Positions 1-5,820 are shown, counted from the first letter of the stretch. The stretch is DNA of 64,000 nucleotides from Aquimarina sp. Aq78 (GCF_900299525.1 NZ_OMKA01000001.1:1-64000), one strand, 5' to 3'. Notes: generated from the letters alone by a model not told the origin. Made by a program: numbers and translations.

Positions 1-88
1 CTAAAACATAAATTTTATTAGAAGCCTCTTCTTTACAAGCTAGAATTGTCATCAAAGTAATAATTATGAATAAGACTTTTTTTGTCAT
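1..88 (-). CDS. N-terminus of a lipoprotein, cut by the window edge
   Basis: Reading leftward from an ATG at 88, 29 codons stay open to the window edge. They encode a basic start (MTKK), a hydrophobic stretch and a lipobox-like TILAC with Cys at residue 18, followed by charged residues (KEEASNK). This is the standard pattern of a Bacteroidetes lipoprotein signal peptide. The rest of the protein is outside the window, so no function can be given. It lies on the same strand as the toxin-antitoxin-like genes to its right and is separated from them by a hairpin-containing spacer, so it may be the next cassette or simply the neighbouring chromosomal gene. Confidence 0.6.
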   Translation of the reverse strand, partial: MTKKVLFIIITLMTILACKEEASNKIYVL

Positions 89-106
89 AATTGTAGTTAA
101 CGGTTC

Positions 107-152
107 TTGTATGTTGTGTTTGCCTGCCGAAGGCGGCATATGCAATATACAA
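107..152. repeat. Complex hairpin between two accessory genes
   Basis: TTGTATGTTG at 107-116 pairs with CAATATACAA at 143-152 (9 of 10). Inside lies a further GC-rich fold, TGCC at 125-128 with GGCA at 135-138. The outer edge is followed directly by the 13-bp element at 153-165. The nested, bulged shape is reminiscent of integron attC sites, but the canonical attC core triplets are not clearly present. Confidence 0.55.
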
Positions 153-170
153 ATTGTTGTAGGTAGTTTT

Positions 171-458
171 TTATTCCAGAAGACCTTTGTTATCCAGAAT
201 TTCTAAATACTTTTTCTCAGATAGAGGACAGTTTACCAAGTCGGCAAACTCGTTTTTTGAAAGCTTACATTGTTTGGACATTTGGCTTATGAGAAAGTTG
301 TCTAAATCCTTTTTACTTCCATTACTTAGTTTTGTATATAATATCATTTTTCCATTGTGATACAACTCTAAATATTTATGATCTCCACTATGATTTATTG
401 AATCAATAAAACCTTTTTTCTTTAGATTTTTGTATGCTTTTTTCTTGTTTAAAACCAT
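171..458 (-). CDS. HicA-like small toxin candidate
   Basis: A 95-residue protein. It starts with a basic helix (NKKKAYKNLKKKGF), then a SGDHKYLELYHNGKMILYT stretch that resembles the beta-sheet and conserved His of the HicA dsRBD-like fold (GxH motif), followed by a C-terminal region KQCKLSKNEFADLVNCPLS. HicA proteins are mRNA interferases. This one is longer than the usual 60-80 residues because of the C-terminal tail. Its ATG lies one base after the stop of the upstream gene (TAATATG), so the two are translationally coupled. The upstream gene ends in a HicB-like segment, which supports the pairing. The family call rests on motif recognition only. It could be a HicA-like protein with another role. 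Confidence 0.55.
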   Translation of the reverse strand: MVLNKKKAYKNLKKKGFIDSINHSGDHKYLELYHNGKMILYTKLSNGSKKDLDNFLISQMSKQCKLSKNEFADLVNCPLSEKKYLEILDNKGLLE

Positions 459-459
459 A

Positions 460-1374
460 TTAAAGGACTTCTTTTACATAGCTATTAATAAATCCTTTAA
501 TTCTATTCAGGTGTTTACTCAACTTATCTTCGCTTAGTGAATTTAACCGATTAAATAAATAGTCAAATTCTTCATTAAAATTCTCCTCCGCTTCATCCTG
601 AGTCATTCCTGTACCTACAATATCAAGTAATTCATTATTTATTAAATAATAATCGTCTTCTTTTTCAAACAAGCACCTTAAAGGATAATTGAATATATAT
701 TGCTTATTATTTACATTAATTATATCTGGTGAGTATGATAATGAATTATGCGTTGGAAGAATCACTTCCTGAATTCGGTTTTGTTTTTTATTACCTTTTG
801 TAATTATCTTAATGGTTGCAAAAGCATTTTCTACATTTTTCTCTTCTTTTATTTCTTGAACTTTAACTAGAAGATTTTTTTTAATAGAAGACTTAAATTT
901 TTTTGGTTTATAGCCTTCGTTAATATTTCCTTTTTCGTAAATATAGACTGGCGAATTTTTGAAACTTGTGGTAAAATTATAGAGTTTATCGACAAGTTCA
1001 TTTCTTTTTATTTGTTCAGGATAAAACTCTTTTAGATCATTATAGCTCCCTTTGTCAGTAATACTTAATAGAGAGTTTAATTTTTTCCCAACCTCTTTTC
1101 TTTGTTGCAAATAATCCGAAGTTGTTACAGGAAACACTTTTTGAGTTAGAGCAAAAGTTGGAATTGCACTACCTTTTTTAAAATCGGTTAATTCAATTTT
1201 AAAATTATTTAGATCAATAGCTTCATCTATAGGTAGATCATATTTAGCAATAGATATTACTAACTCTTGCAAGGATTGGGCAATTTTAATTAAGGAATCA
1301 ACGGAAAGTGTTTGGTTTTTCCCTAGCTCTCCTTCAATTTTTAGACTTAATCCTTTTTCTAAATCCAATTCCAT
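460..1374 (-). CDS. Large protein with C-terminal HicB-like domain, antitoxin candidate
   Basis: A 304-residue protein. Residues about 240-275 read YYLINNELLDIVGTGMTQDE followed by AEENFNEEFDYLF. This matches the HicB pattern of an aromatic-rich strand, a 'GxGxTxxEA' turn and a helix. The N-terminal 230 residues are not recognised. They contain a hydrophobic, helix-forming start (LSVDSLIKIAQSLQELVISI) and many lysines. Normal HicB antitoxins are 70-150 residues, so this is unusually large. It is the first gene of a tight pair with the HicA-like gene (1 nt gap), in the antitoxin-first order. Inference: it neutralises the 95-aa protein and may autoregulate. The N-terminal domain may carry a separate sensing or effector function. 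Confidence 0.5.
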   Translation of the reverse strand: MELDLEKGLSLKIEGELGKNQTLSVDSLIKIAQSLQELVISIAKYDLPIDEAIDLNNFKIELTDFKKGSAIPTFALTQKVFPVTTSDYLQQRKEVGKKLNSLLSITDKGSYNDLKEFYPEQIKRNELVDKLYNFTTSFKNSPVYIYEKGNINEGYKPKKFKSSIKKNLLVKVQEIKEEKNVENAFATIKIITKGNKKQNRIQEVILPTHNSLSYSPDIINVNNKQYIFNYPLRCLFEKEDDYYLINNELLDIVGTGMTQDEAEENFNEEFDYLFNRLNSLSEDKLSKHLNRIKGFINSYVKEVL

Positions 1375-1406
1375 TTTTCAAATGTACTTAATTCGATTTG
1401 TTTTAT

Positions 1407-1751
1407 TTATTTTTTTATCCATTCAATTTCGTGACCAACCTCACCTTCTTCTATTTCACCAACCTTAAATCCCAGAATTTCTGTTGCAGTTTTTTTAAAT
1501 TCATTTTTCCATTGCGTCCATTCATTAAGTTCCATATTCGCAAAAAATTGAAGACCATTTGGTTCAATGGATGCTGATATAGATTTATCTTCTTCATTAT
1601 AACTAAACCAATAAGGGATTCCATTTTCTCCTTTTCCTTCTTTTCCGAACCCAATCCAACCGTTCATTCTTTCATAAACCAAGGGTACCTTATCCCATAT
1701 CTCTCTGGATAAGTCATATCTTATATTCAGATTACATTCTTGATGTTCCAT
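1407..1751 (-). CDS. Hypothetical small protein
   Basis: A 114-residue acidic protein beginning MEHQECNLNIRYDLS. The ATG at 1751 is preferred over a TTG nine bases upstream. It has many aromatic residues and a predicted mixed alpha/beta pattern (GWIGFGKEGKGENGIPYWFSYNE). No signal peptide or membrane segment is visible, so it is probably cytoplasmic. The family is not recognised. It lies inside the segment bounded by 13-bp inverted repeats, 32 bp upstream of the HicB-like gene and on the same strand. It could be a third member of that operon, or an independent cassette gene such as an immunity or stress protein. No function is claimed. Confidence 0.6.
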   Translation of the reverse strand: MEHQECNLNIRYDLSREIWDKVPLVYERMNGWIGFGKEGKGENGIPYWFSYNEEDKSISASIEPNGLQFFANMELNEWTQWKNEFKKTATEILGFKVGEIEEGEVGHEIEWIKK

Positions 1752-1774
1752 TATTTTCAATTACCTACAACAAT

Positions 1775-1802
1775 GATATATGTGCACTGGTACACATATA
1801 TC
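1775..1802. repeat. Perfect 10-bp stem hairpin beside the recombinase gene
   Basis: GATATATGTG at 1775-1784 pairs perfectly with CACATATATC at 1793-1802, with an 8-nt loop. It abuts the right-hand 13-bp inverted repeat (1762-1774) and lies 12 bp beyond the recombinase stop codon. It has no T-tract on the minus strand directly after it, so a recombination-site role is as plausible as termination. Confidence 0.5.
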
Positions 1803-1814
1803 CATTATATTTTT

Positions 1815-2945
1815 TCACAAATCTAGGGGATTTCTGATTAACTTAAAATTATGTACAGCAACTTGGGTATATATTTCTGTTGTTTTTGTACTACTATGTC
1901 CTAAAAGAGTTTGTATATATCTAATATCTGTTCCATTTTCTAAAAGATGAGTAGCAAAAGAATGCCTTAACATATGTGGAGTTACCTTTCTTATAATTTT
2001 AGCTTTCTCACTTGCATTTCTAATAATTTTAGCAACACTTTCTGTCGAATATTTTTTTCCTAACATTCCTTCAAACAGATATTTCTTAGGTTTCCATTGC
2101 TTATAATAGATTCTTAAATCTTTTAATACTGTTTCAGATAGTAATGAATATCGATCTTTATTATTCTTAGCATTTCTAATATAGACCAACATTCGTTTAC
2201 TATCGATATCTGTTAGTTGCAAATTTAATAGCTCACTTCTACGTAATCCTGCAGAATATAATAGCCCTACAATGCAACGATGCTTCATATTGTTTGTGCA
2301 AATCATCATTGACTGAATTTCTTCTTTCGATATGACTTGGGGAAGTTTATGTTCTTTTCTAGGTCTTTCTATATTATAAAAACGATTAGGCATCTCCATC
2401 ACTGCCTCATAATAAAATTTAATACTATTGATGGTTTGATTGATATAACTATTGGATTTATTTTGTTGGATAAGTAATTGCAGATATGTTCTTATTTCCT
2501 GTTCAGACAACTCTATAATAGGGCAATTTGGGTATTGATTGATAAACTTTTCAAATTGAGAAATATAGGTTTTACAAGTATTTAAGGCATACCTTTTAAG
2601 CTCTAATTTGGTAAGATATGCTTCAGGAACATACCTGTATGATTTAGTTTTGATTCTATTACGATACCAGTTGATATCCACAGGCTCATTATCTCGTATT
2701 GGTTTTTCTTTGAAAAAAGAATTACCATTTACCCAGGCCACTCCTCTGAATTTCTCAAAAACCTGATTTAGGTTTTTTGCGGTATTTATAATATATACCA
2801 TAGCAAACTCCTTGCTCCATTTAGGGTTAGGGAGTTCTTTGATCAATGCCTGTATAACCTTATCAGGGTAGAATTGAATCCCAATCATTTTTTGATTATT
2901 AATCAACAAATGTTTTAGAGTAATATGTTTAGAAATCGATTGCAC
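1815..2945 (-). CDS. Site-specific tyrosine recombinase (XerC/D-like integrase)
   Basis: A 376-residue tyrosine recombinase. Residues about 1-110 form an N-terminal extension typical of a Bacteroidetes integrase subgroup (ITLKHLLINNQ, then IGIQFYPDKVIQALIKELP). A SAM-like core-binding domain follows (about 115-205), then the catalytic domain with Arg in AGLRRSELLNL, Lys in NNKDRYSLL, HMLRHSFATHLL, the LLGHSS histidine and the nucleophile Tyr in TTEIYTQVA. All catalytic residues are visible, so the enzyme is probably active. The start is GTG at 2945, chosen because it matches the family N-terminus. It lacks the extra segment of canonical integron integrases. Its neighbours, a toxin-antitoxin-like pair inside inverted repeats, suggest it moves small gene cassettes. 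Confidence 0.9.
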   Translation of the reverse strand: MQSISKHITLKHLLINNQKMIGIQFYPDKVIQALIKELPNPKWSKEFAMVYIINTAKNLNQVFEKFRGVAWVNGNSFFKEKPIRDNEPVDINWYRNRIKTKSYRYVPEAYLTKLELKRYALNTCKTYISQFEKFINQYPNCPIIELSEQEIRTYLQLLIQQNKSNSYINQTINSIKFYYEAVMEMPNRFYNIERPRKEHKLPQVISKEEIQSMMICTNNMKHRCIVGLLYSAGLRRSELLNLQLTDIDSKRMLVYIRNAKNNKDRYSLLSETVLKDLRIYYKQWKPKKYLFEGMLGKKYSTESVAKIIRNASEKAKIIRKVTPHMLRHSFATHLLENGTDIRYIQTLLGHSSTKTTEIYTQVAVHNFKLIRNPLDL

Positions 2946-2998
2946 AGTTTAAAGATGAGAAGGTTGAATTAAATAAAAAAATATAAATGTATATTTAT

Positions 2999-3015
2999 AC
3001 GTTTATTAAACGTTT
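2999..3015. promoter_or_regulatory. Palindrome in the divergent promoter of the recombinase
   Basis: ACGTTT at 2999-3004 and AAACGT at 3008-3013 form arms around ATT, overlapping a second palindrome AAACGTTT (3008-3015). The element sits between the recombinase GTG start (2945) and the divergent zinc-finger gene (3028). It could be an operator or the recombinase core site. The sequence alone does not decide between these. Confidence 0.4.
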
Positions 3016-3027
3016 AATACTACACTT

Positions 3028-3387
3028 ATGGGTAAAGTATGCTTTCATTGCGATAAGGATTTGGAAGGGAGAACAGATAAAAAGTTCTGCACATCTTATT
3101 GTAAATCATCATACCATTATCAGAAGAATAAAGAAAATGAAGATAGCCTATTTCAGAAAATAGACCGGCAATTGAAAACCAATCGAAAAATCTTAAAAGA
3201 ATTCAATAAAGCAGGATTAGCAACAGTAAGAAAAGAAAAGCTTTTGGATAAAGGTTTTGATCCTAACTATTTTACTCATTATTGGAAGAACAAGGAAAAC
3301 AAAGTGTATCTTTTTTGTTATGAATATGGATTTATGAACCTTAAAGAGAAATATGTTTTAATCAATTGGCAAAAATATATGGGTTGA
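3028..3387 (+). CDS. Small zinc-ribbon protein, conserved in Flavobacteriia
   Basis: A 119-residue protein with an N-terminal zinc-binding motif: Cys pairs in CFHCDKDL and KKFCTSYCKSSYHYQKN (residues about 5-30), the pattern of a treble-clef or DUF2116-like Zn ribbon. A basic, helical middle follows (QKIDRQLKTNRKILKEFNKAG), then a C-terminal aromatic-rich region (YLFCYEYGFMNLKEKYVLINW). No signal peptide is visible. Proteins of this layout are common in Flavobacteriia without known function. A nucleic-acid or protein-binding role is only inferred from the zinc site. It is divergent from the recombinase, and convergent with the peptide array, which ends 97 bp away. Confidence 0.75.
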   Translation: MGKVCFHCDKDLEGRTDKKFCTSYCKSSYHYQKNKENEDSLFQKIDRQLKTNRKILKEFNKAGLATVRKEKLLDKGFDPNYFTHYWKNKENKVYLFCYEYGFMNLKEKYVLINWQKYMG

Positions 3388-3431
3388 TATACAAATTCTT
3401 AAAATAATAACTACCCTTGAGATCATAAGGA

Positions 3432-3464
3432 TAAAAAAAAGGATGGCTTTTGGGCGCATCCTTT
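3432..3464 (-). terminator. Intrinsic terminator of the peptide array
   Basis: AAAGGATG at 3438-3445 pairs with CATCCTTT at 3457-3464, with an 11-nt loop. On the minus strand the hairpin is followed by a run of T (A-run at 3433-3440). It lies just past the stop of the last peptide gene and may also stop the convergent zinc-ribbon gene. Confidence 0.75.
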
Positions 3465-3484
3465 AATTCAAACTTAAAGTGTTG

Positions 3485-3667
3485 TTAGTATAAAATACAT
3501 TGTCCCCATGTGTTGCATCTACCCGGTTCACAAAAACTTCCTCCAGCATAATTAATTCGACATTTGTTACGTCCACAACACGATATACTCGCCATAGCTC
3601 CTTTAATATTTCGTTGTTGTTGTTTAGAGAGTTTTTGAACTCCGGTTAATTCCAAAATGTTTTTCAT
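3485..3667 (-). CDS. Leader-type six-cysteine secreted peptide 1
   Basis: A 60-residue precursor. The 23-residue leader MKNILELTGVQKLSKQQQRN + IKG is shared with five neighbours and ends in KG rather than GG, like many C39-processed leaders of Flavobacteriia. The predicted core is about 37 residues (from AMASISCC) with six Cys in the order CC-C-C-C-C, ending TWGQCILY. This is the most divergent copy. It lacks the WGR start of the other cores. Six Cys suggest three disulfides or another cross-link. The leader type is known. The core family is not recognised. It is probably a bacteriocin or signalling peptide, but this is inference. It is the last gene of the array and is followed by a terminator. 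Confidence 0.75.
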   Translation of the reverse strand: MKNILELTGVQKLSKQQQRNIKGAMASISCCGRNKCRINYAGGSFCEPGRCNTWGQCILY

Positions 3668-3803
3668 TGCGTGAAAGTTTTAAAAGTTAATAATCTCAGA
3701 TTTCTCTTGTTAAAAATATTAGATCATGTAGTAAAATACAACTCCATGTTCTTGAGATTTATAAATTTCAACTTATAAAAAACTGTTTTTAAAAGAATAA
3801 TAT
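3664..3803. repeat. Peptide-gene upstream region, duplicated at 4355-4494
   Basis: The roughly 140 bp upstream of peptide 1 (3664-3803) and of peptide 3 (4355-4494) are near-copies, sharing for example GTGAAAGTTTTAAAAGTTAA, GTAGTAAAATACAAC and GAGATTTATAAATTTCAACT. This shows the units were duplicated with their own upstream regions, so each may carry its own promoter. Confidence 0.7.
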
Positions 3804-3851
3804 AGGGGGGCACTATTATCCTTTAGTAATGGTATACAATATTGTTTTTAG

Positions 3852-4040
3852 TTATGCCCAAACGCAGTTTCCATTGGATTGACAATATCCATAATCACAA
3901 AATTCTCCTCCATTAGGAAGACGGAAACAACATCTTTTTGGTCCACCACAATATACTCTGCGACCCCAGGAACCTTTGATGTCTTGTTGCTCTTGCTTAG
4001 ATAGTTTTTGTACTCCAGTTAAATTTAAGATATTCTTCAT
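3852..4040 (-). CDS. Leader-type six-cysteine secreted peptide 2
   Basis: A 62-residue precursor with the common 23-residue leader (MKNILNLTGVQKLSKQEQQD + IKG) and a 39-residue core that begins SWGRRVYCGGPKRCC and ends FCDYGYCQSNGNCVWA. The six Cys occur in the order C-CC-C-C-C, a variant of the spacing in peptides 1 and 3. The core is basic at its N-terminal half. It closely resembles peptide 5 (4875-5063), of which it is a duplicate. The stop is followed by an AT-rich spacer. Export and leader cleavage would need a C39-type transporter. One is encoded at 57.5 kb, but no transporter lies in the array. Confidence 0.75.
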   Translation of the reverse strand: MKNILNLTGVQKLSKQEQQDIKGSWGRRVYCGGPKRCCFRLPNGGEFCDYGYCQSNGNCVWA

Positions 4041-4120
4041 CGTGTAAAATATTTAAAAAAGTTAATAATTCAATTTTGATTACATTGATAATACTGTACC
4101 AGAATAAATTGGTAATTATC

Positions 4121-4154
4121 AAAAAAAATGACAAACCCAAAAGTTTGCCTTTTT
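4121..4154 (-). terminator. Terminator-like hairpin after peptide 3
   Basis: CAAAC at 4132-4136 pairs with GTTTG at 4143-4147, extended by A/T pairs. On the minus strand it ends in a T-run (A-run 4121-4128). It lies just after the peptide 3 stop. The homologous place after peptide 6 (5143-5180) has a longer perfect stem without a T-run. Confidence 0.5.
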
Positions 4155-4172
4155 ATATGGTTTCGAATTTTC

Positions 4173-4358
4173 TTAGAAAAAGATACAACGCCCCCAACGG
4201 TCACAGCGACCAGGCTCACAAAAACTTTGATTTCCAAAGCTAATAAGGCATCCTCTTCCACTTGGACAGCAAGTCGCACGTCCCCAAGCTCCTTTAATAT
4301 TTTGTTGTTGTTGTTTGGATAGTTTTTGAACTCCGGTTAATTCCAAAATGTTTTTCAT
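4173..4358 (-). CDS. Leader-type six-cysteine secreted peptide 3
   Basis: A 61-residue precursor. The leader is MKNILELTGVQKLSKQQQQN + IKG. The predicted 38-residue core starts AWGRATCCPSGRGCLISF and ends FCEPGRCDRWGRCIFF, with six Cys in the order CC-C-C-C-C. The core is identical, residue for residue, to that of peptide 6 at 5194-5379, while the leaders differ at four positions and the codons differ silently at several sites. Such conservation of the mature part over the leader suggests selection on the exported peptide or recent gene conversion. A long ORF on the opposite strand over this gene is a shadow. Confidence 0.8.
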   Translation of the reverse strand: MKNILELTGVQKLSKQQQQNIKGAWGRATCCPSGRGCLISFGNQSFCEPGRCDRWGRCIFF

Positions 4359-4542
4359 TGTGTGAAAGTTTTAAAAGTTAATAATTCAGATTTTCCCATT
4401 AAAAATAGTAGAACATGTAGTAAAATACAACACGATATTCTTGAGATTTATAAATTTCAACTTATAAATAAGGCTATTCTTAAAAGAATAATGTATTAGG
4501 TTAACTATTATCTTTTAATACTTTCACACAGTACTGTTTTAG

Positions 4543-4719
4543 TTATGCCCACATACAACTTCCGTTAGATCTGCAATATCCATAATCACAAAAACTAGTT
4601 CCAGGAACACGACACTTTCTTGGTCCGCAGCAGGTGGCACGTCCCCATGTTCCTTTAATTTGTTGTTGTTGTTCTTTACTTAATTTCTGAACTCCGGTTA
4701 ATTCTAAAATACTTTTCAT
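4543..4719 (-). CDS. Leader-type six-cysteine secreted peptide 4 (58 aa)
   Basis: A 58-codon gene, ATG at 4719 and TAA at 4543-4545, easily missed because of its length. The leader is MKSILELTGVQKLSKEQQQQ + IKG. The predicted core has 35 residues, starting TWGRATCCGPRKCRVPG and ending FCDYGYCRSNGSCMWA, with six Cys. The first half of the core matches peptides 3 and 6 (WGRATCC), the second half matches peptides 2 and 5 (FCDYGYC-SNGSCMWA). It therefore looks like a chimera made by recombination between the two subtypes, and it sits between the two duplicated units. No function is known for the family. Confidence 0.75.
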   Translation of the reverse strand: MKSILELTGVQKLSKEQQQQIKGTWGRATCCGPRKCRVPGTSFCDYGYCRSNGSCMWA

Positions 4720-4817
4720 TATATATATATTTAAGTTAGTAATTAAATATACTTTAAAATAGTGTGAGCCAGTTTTTTAAAACGTTAAATAACATTGTTT
4801 TATAAAAAGTATAGCAC

Positions 4818-4852
4818 TAAAAAAAGGATAAACCCTGTTGGTTTATCCTTTT
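4818..4852 (-). terminator. Intrinsic terminator after peptide 5
   Basis: A perfect 13-bp stem, AAAAGGATAAACC at 4822-4834 with GGTTTATCCTTTT at 4840-4852 and a 5-nt loop, preceded on the + strand by an A-run, which makes a T-tract on the minus strand. It separates peptide 5 from peptide 4, so the array is not one simple transcript. Confidence 0.8.
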
Positions 4853-4874
4853 AACGATATCATTTTTTTTAAAG

Positions 4875-5063
4875 TTACGCCCACATACAACTTCCATTAG
4901 ATTGGCAATATCCATAATCGCAAAATTCTGATCCGTTAGCAAGACGGAAACAACATTGTCTTGGCCCTTTACAATATACTCTGTGACCCCAAGAACCTTT
5001 GATGTCTTGTTGCTCTTCTTTGGATAGTTTTTGAACCCCTGTTAAATTTAAAATAGTCTTCAT
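4875..5063 (-). CDS. Leader-type six-cysteine secreted peptide 5
   Basis: A 62-residue precursor. The leader is MKTILNLTGVQKLSKEEQQD + IKG. The 39-residue core starts SWGHRVYCKGPRQCCFRL and ends FCDYGYCQSNGSCMWA, with six Cys. It is a close paralogue of peptide 2 (most changes conservative: R/H, G/K, K/R, P/A, G/S). A strong terminator follows the stop. The N-terminal Trp-Gly after the cleavage site is kept in five of the six cores. Likely an exported disulfide-rich or modified peptide. The role (antibacterial, signal) is open. Confidence 0.78.
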   Translation of the reverse strand: MKTILNLTGVQKLSKEEQQDIKGSWGHRVYCKGPRQCCFRLANGSEFCDYGYCQSNGSCMWA

Positions 5064-5142
5064 TATGTGATATATTTAAAAAAGTTAATAATTCAATTTT
5101 GATTGCAATGATAATACCGTACCAGAATGAAGCGGTAGTTAT

Positions 5143-5180
5143 CATATAAATGACAAACCCGAAAGTTTGTCATTTATATG
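5143..5180 (-). terminator. Perfect 16-bp stem hairpin after peptide 6
   Basis: The stem runs 5143-5158 with 5165-5180 and a CCGAAA loop. It is perfect but lacks a clear T-tract on the minus strand. It lies 14 bp past the peptide 6 stop and upstream of peptide 5, so it could partly terminate, stabilise the 3' end, or be a processing site that sets the ratio of the two peptides. Confidence 0.5.
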
Positions 5181-5193
5181 ATTTTGAATTTTC

Positions 5194-5379
5194 TTAGAAA
5201 AAAATACAACGTCCCCAACGGTCACAACGACCAGGCTCACAAAAACTTTGATTTCCAAAGCTAATAAGGCATCCTCTTCCACTTGGGCAGCAAGTTGCAC
5301 GCCCCCATGCTCCTTTAATATTCTGTTGTTGATCTTTACTTAACTTCTGAACTCCTGTTACATCTAAGATTTTTTTCAT
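5194..5379 (-). CDS. Leader-type six-cysteine secreted peptide 6
   Basis: A 61-residue precursor and the first gene of the array. The leader is MKKILDVTGVQKLSKDQQQN + IKG. The predicted 38-residue core (AWGRATCCPSGRGCLISF to CDRWGRCIFF) is identical to that of peptide 3, although the two genes differ at synonymous positions and in the leader. The shared leader with the LTGVQKLSK motif fits the Bacteroidetes leaders processed by C39-type transporters. No modification enzyme, immunity gene or transporter is visible next to the array. The 440-bp region upstream has no gene and may hold the main promoter. Confidence 0.78.
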   Translation of the reverse strand: MKKILDVTGVQKLSKDQQQNIKGAWGRATCCPSGRGCLISFGNQSFCEPGRCDRWGRCIFF

Positions 5380-5820
5380 GGTGTAATATATTTAAGTTAT
5401 GGTTTAAATTTAATTTAAAATATTGTAAATCAATTACATGAAAACCGCTAAAAAAGTAAGGTATTGATCTTGATTAAGGCTTATAGCCATCTCATCAGAG
5501 AGTAAACTTTCATAATAAAAAACCTTAAGATTGTTAGTTATTAGTAGTAATACGCGCGAAAATCATGCTTATGATTTTGTTTTTTTTGAAGAAATTAGCC
5601 ATAGACTATACTCTAATTTTTTGTAAGAAATAACTTATTAACAATCGTTAGGAATGGTAATTGGTTGAATTGTAGTTGTTTGAATGTTGTTTGTTGTGTA
5701 AATAGTGGATTATCAACATACTAGGTAACTATTTCATAACGTTCTACTATAGTGAGTTTAACAAAATAATTTTAGATTCGAAACCACATAATTATGCATA
5801 ATAAACTAACTTATAACATA
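5380..5820. other. Gene-free region with a stray plus-strand terminator
   Basis: Between the peptide array (minus) and the endonuclease gene (plus) no gene is visible. At 5559-5566 and 5571-5578 AAAATCAT/ATGATTTT form a hairpin followed by G and eight T on the plus strand (5580-5587). This is a good intrinsic terminator, yet no plus-strand gene precedes it. It could end a small RNA or an antisense transcript. The rest should hold the two divergent promoters. Confidence 0.5.

Larger units (their letters stand above)
153..1774. repeat. 1.6 kb segment bounded by perfect 13-bp inverted repeats
   Basis: ATTGTTGTAGGTA occurs at 153-165 and its exact reverse complement at 1762-1774. Each copy is immediately flanked, on the outer side, by an imperfect or perfect hairpin (107-152 and 1775-1802). 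The enclosed segment contains three genes on one strand: the HicA-like gene, the HicB-like gene and a 114-aa hypothetical gene. The tyrosine recombinase gene ends 40 bp beyond the right copy. This looks like a mobile cassette or a genomic remnant of one. The mechanism is unproven. Confidence 0.6.
3852..4358. repeat. Two-gene unit duplicated at 4875-5379
   Basis: The block of peptide 2, spacer and peptide 3 (3852-4358) recurs as peptide 5, spacer and peptide 6 (4875-5379). The spacers keep the same order of sequence blocks: AAAAAAGTTAATAATTCAAT, then a GTACCAGAAT stem, then a TGACAAACCC hairpin, then TTGAATTTTCTTAGAAAAA or its near-copy. The peptide 4 gene lies between the two copies. The array therefore grew by segmental duplication. 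Confidence 0.75.

Noticed and set aside
107..1802. Canonical integron attC sites at both spacers
   Set aside because: The hairpins are attC-like in general shape, but the 13-bp ends are inverted and not direct, the RYYYAAC/GTTRRRY cores are not clearly matched and the recombinase lacks the extra segment of IntI. Kept only as a segment with inverted repeats.
4070..4322. ORFs of 64-69 codons on both strands over the peptide 3 gene
   Set aside because: They overlap a clear leader peptide gene in other frames and have no matching family or leader features. They are shadows.
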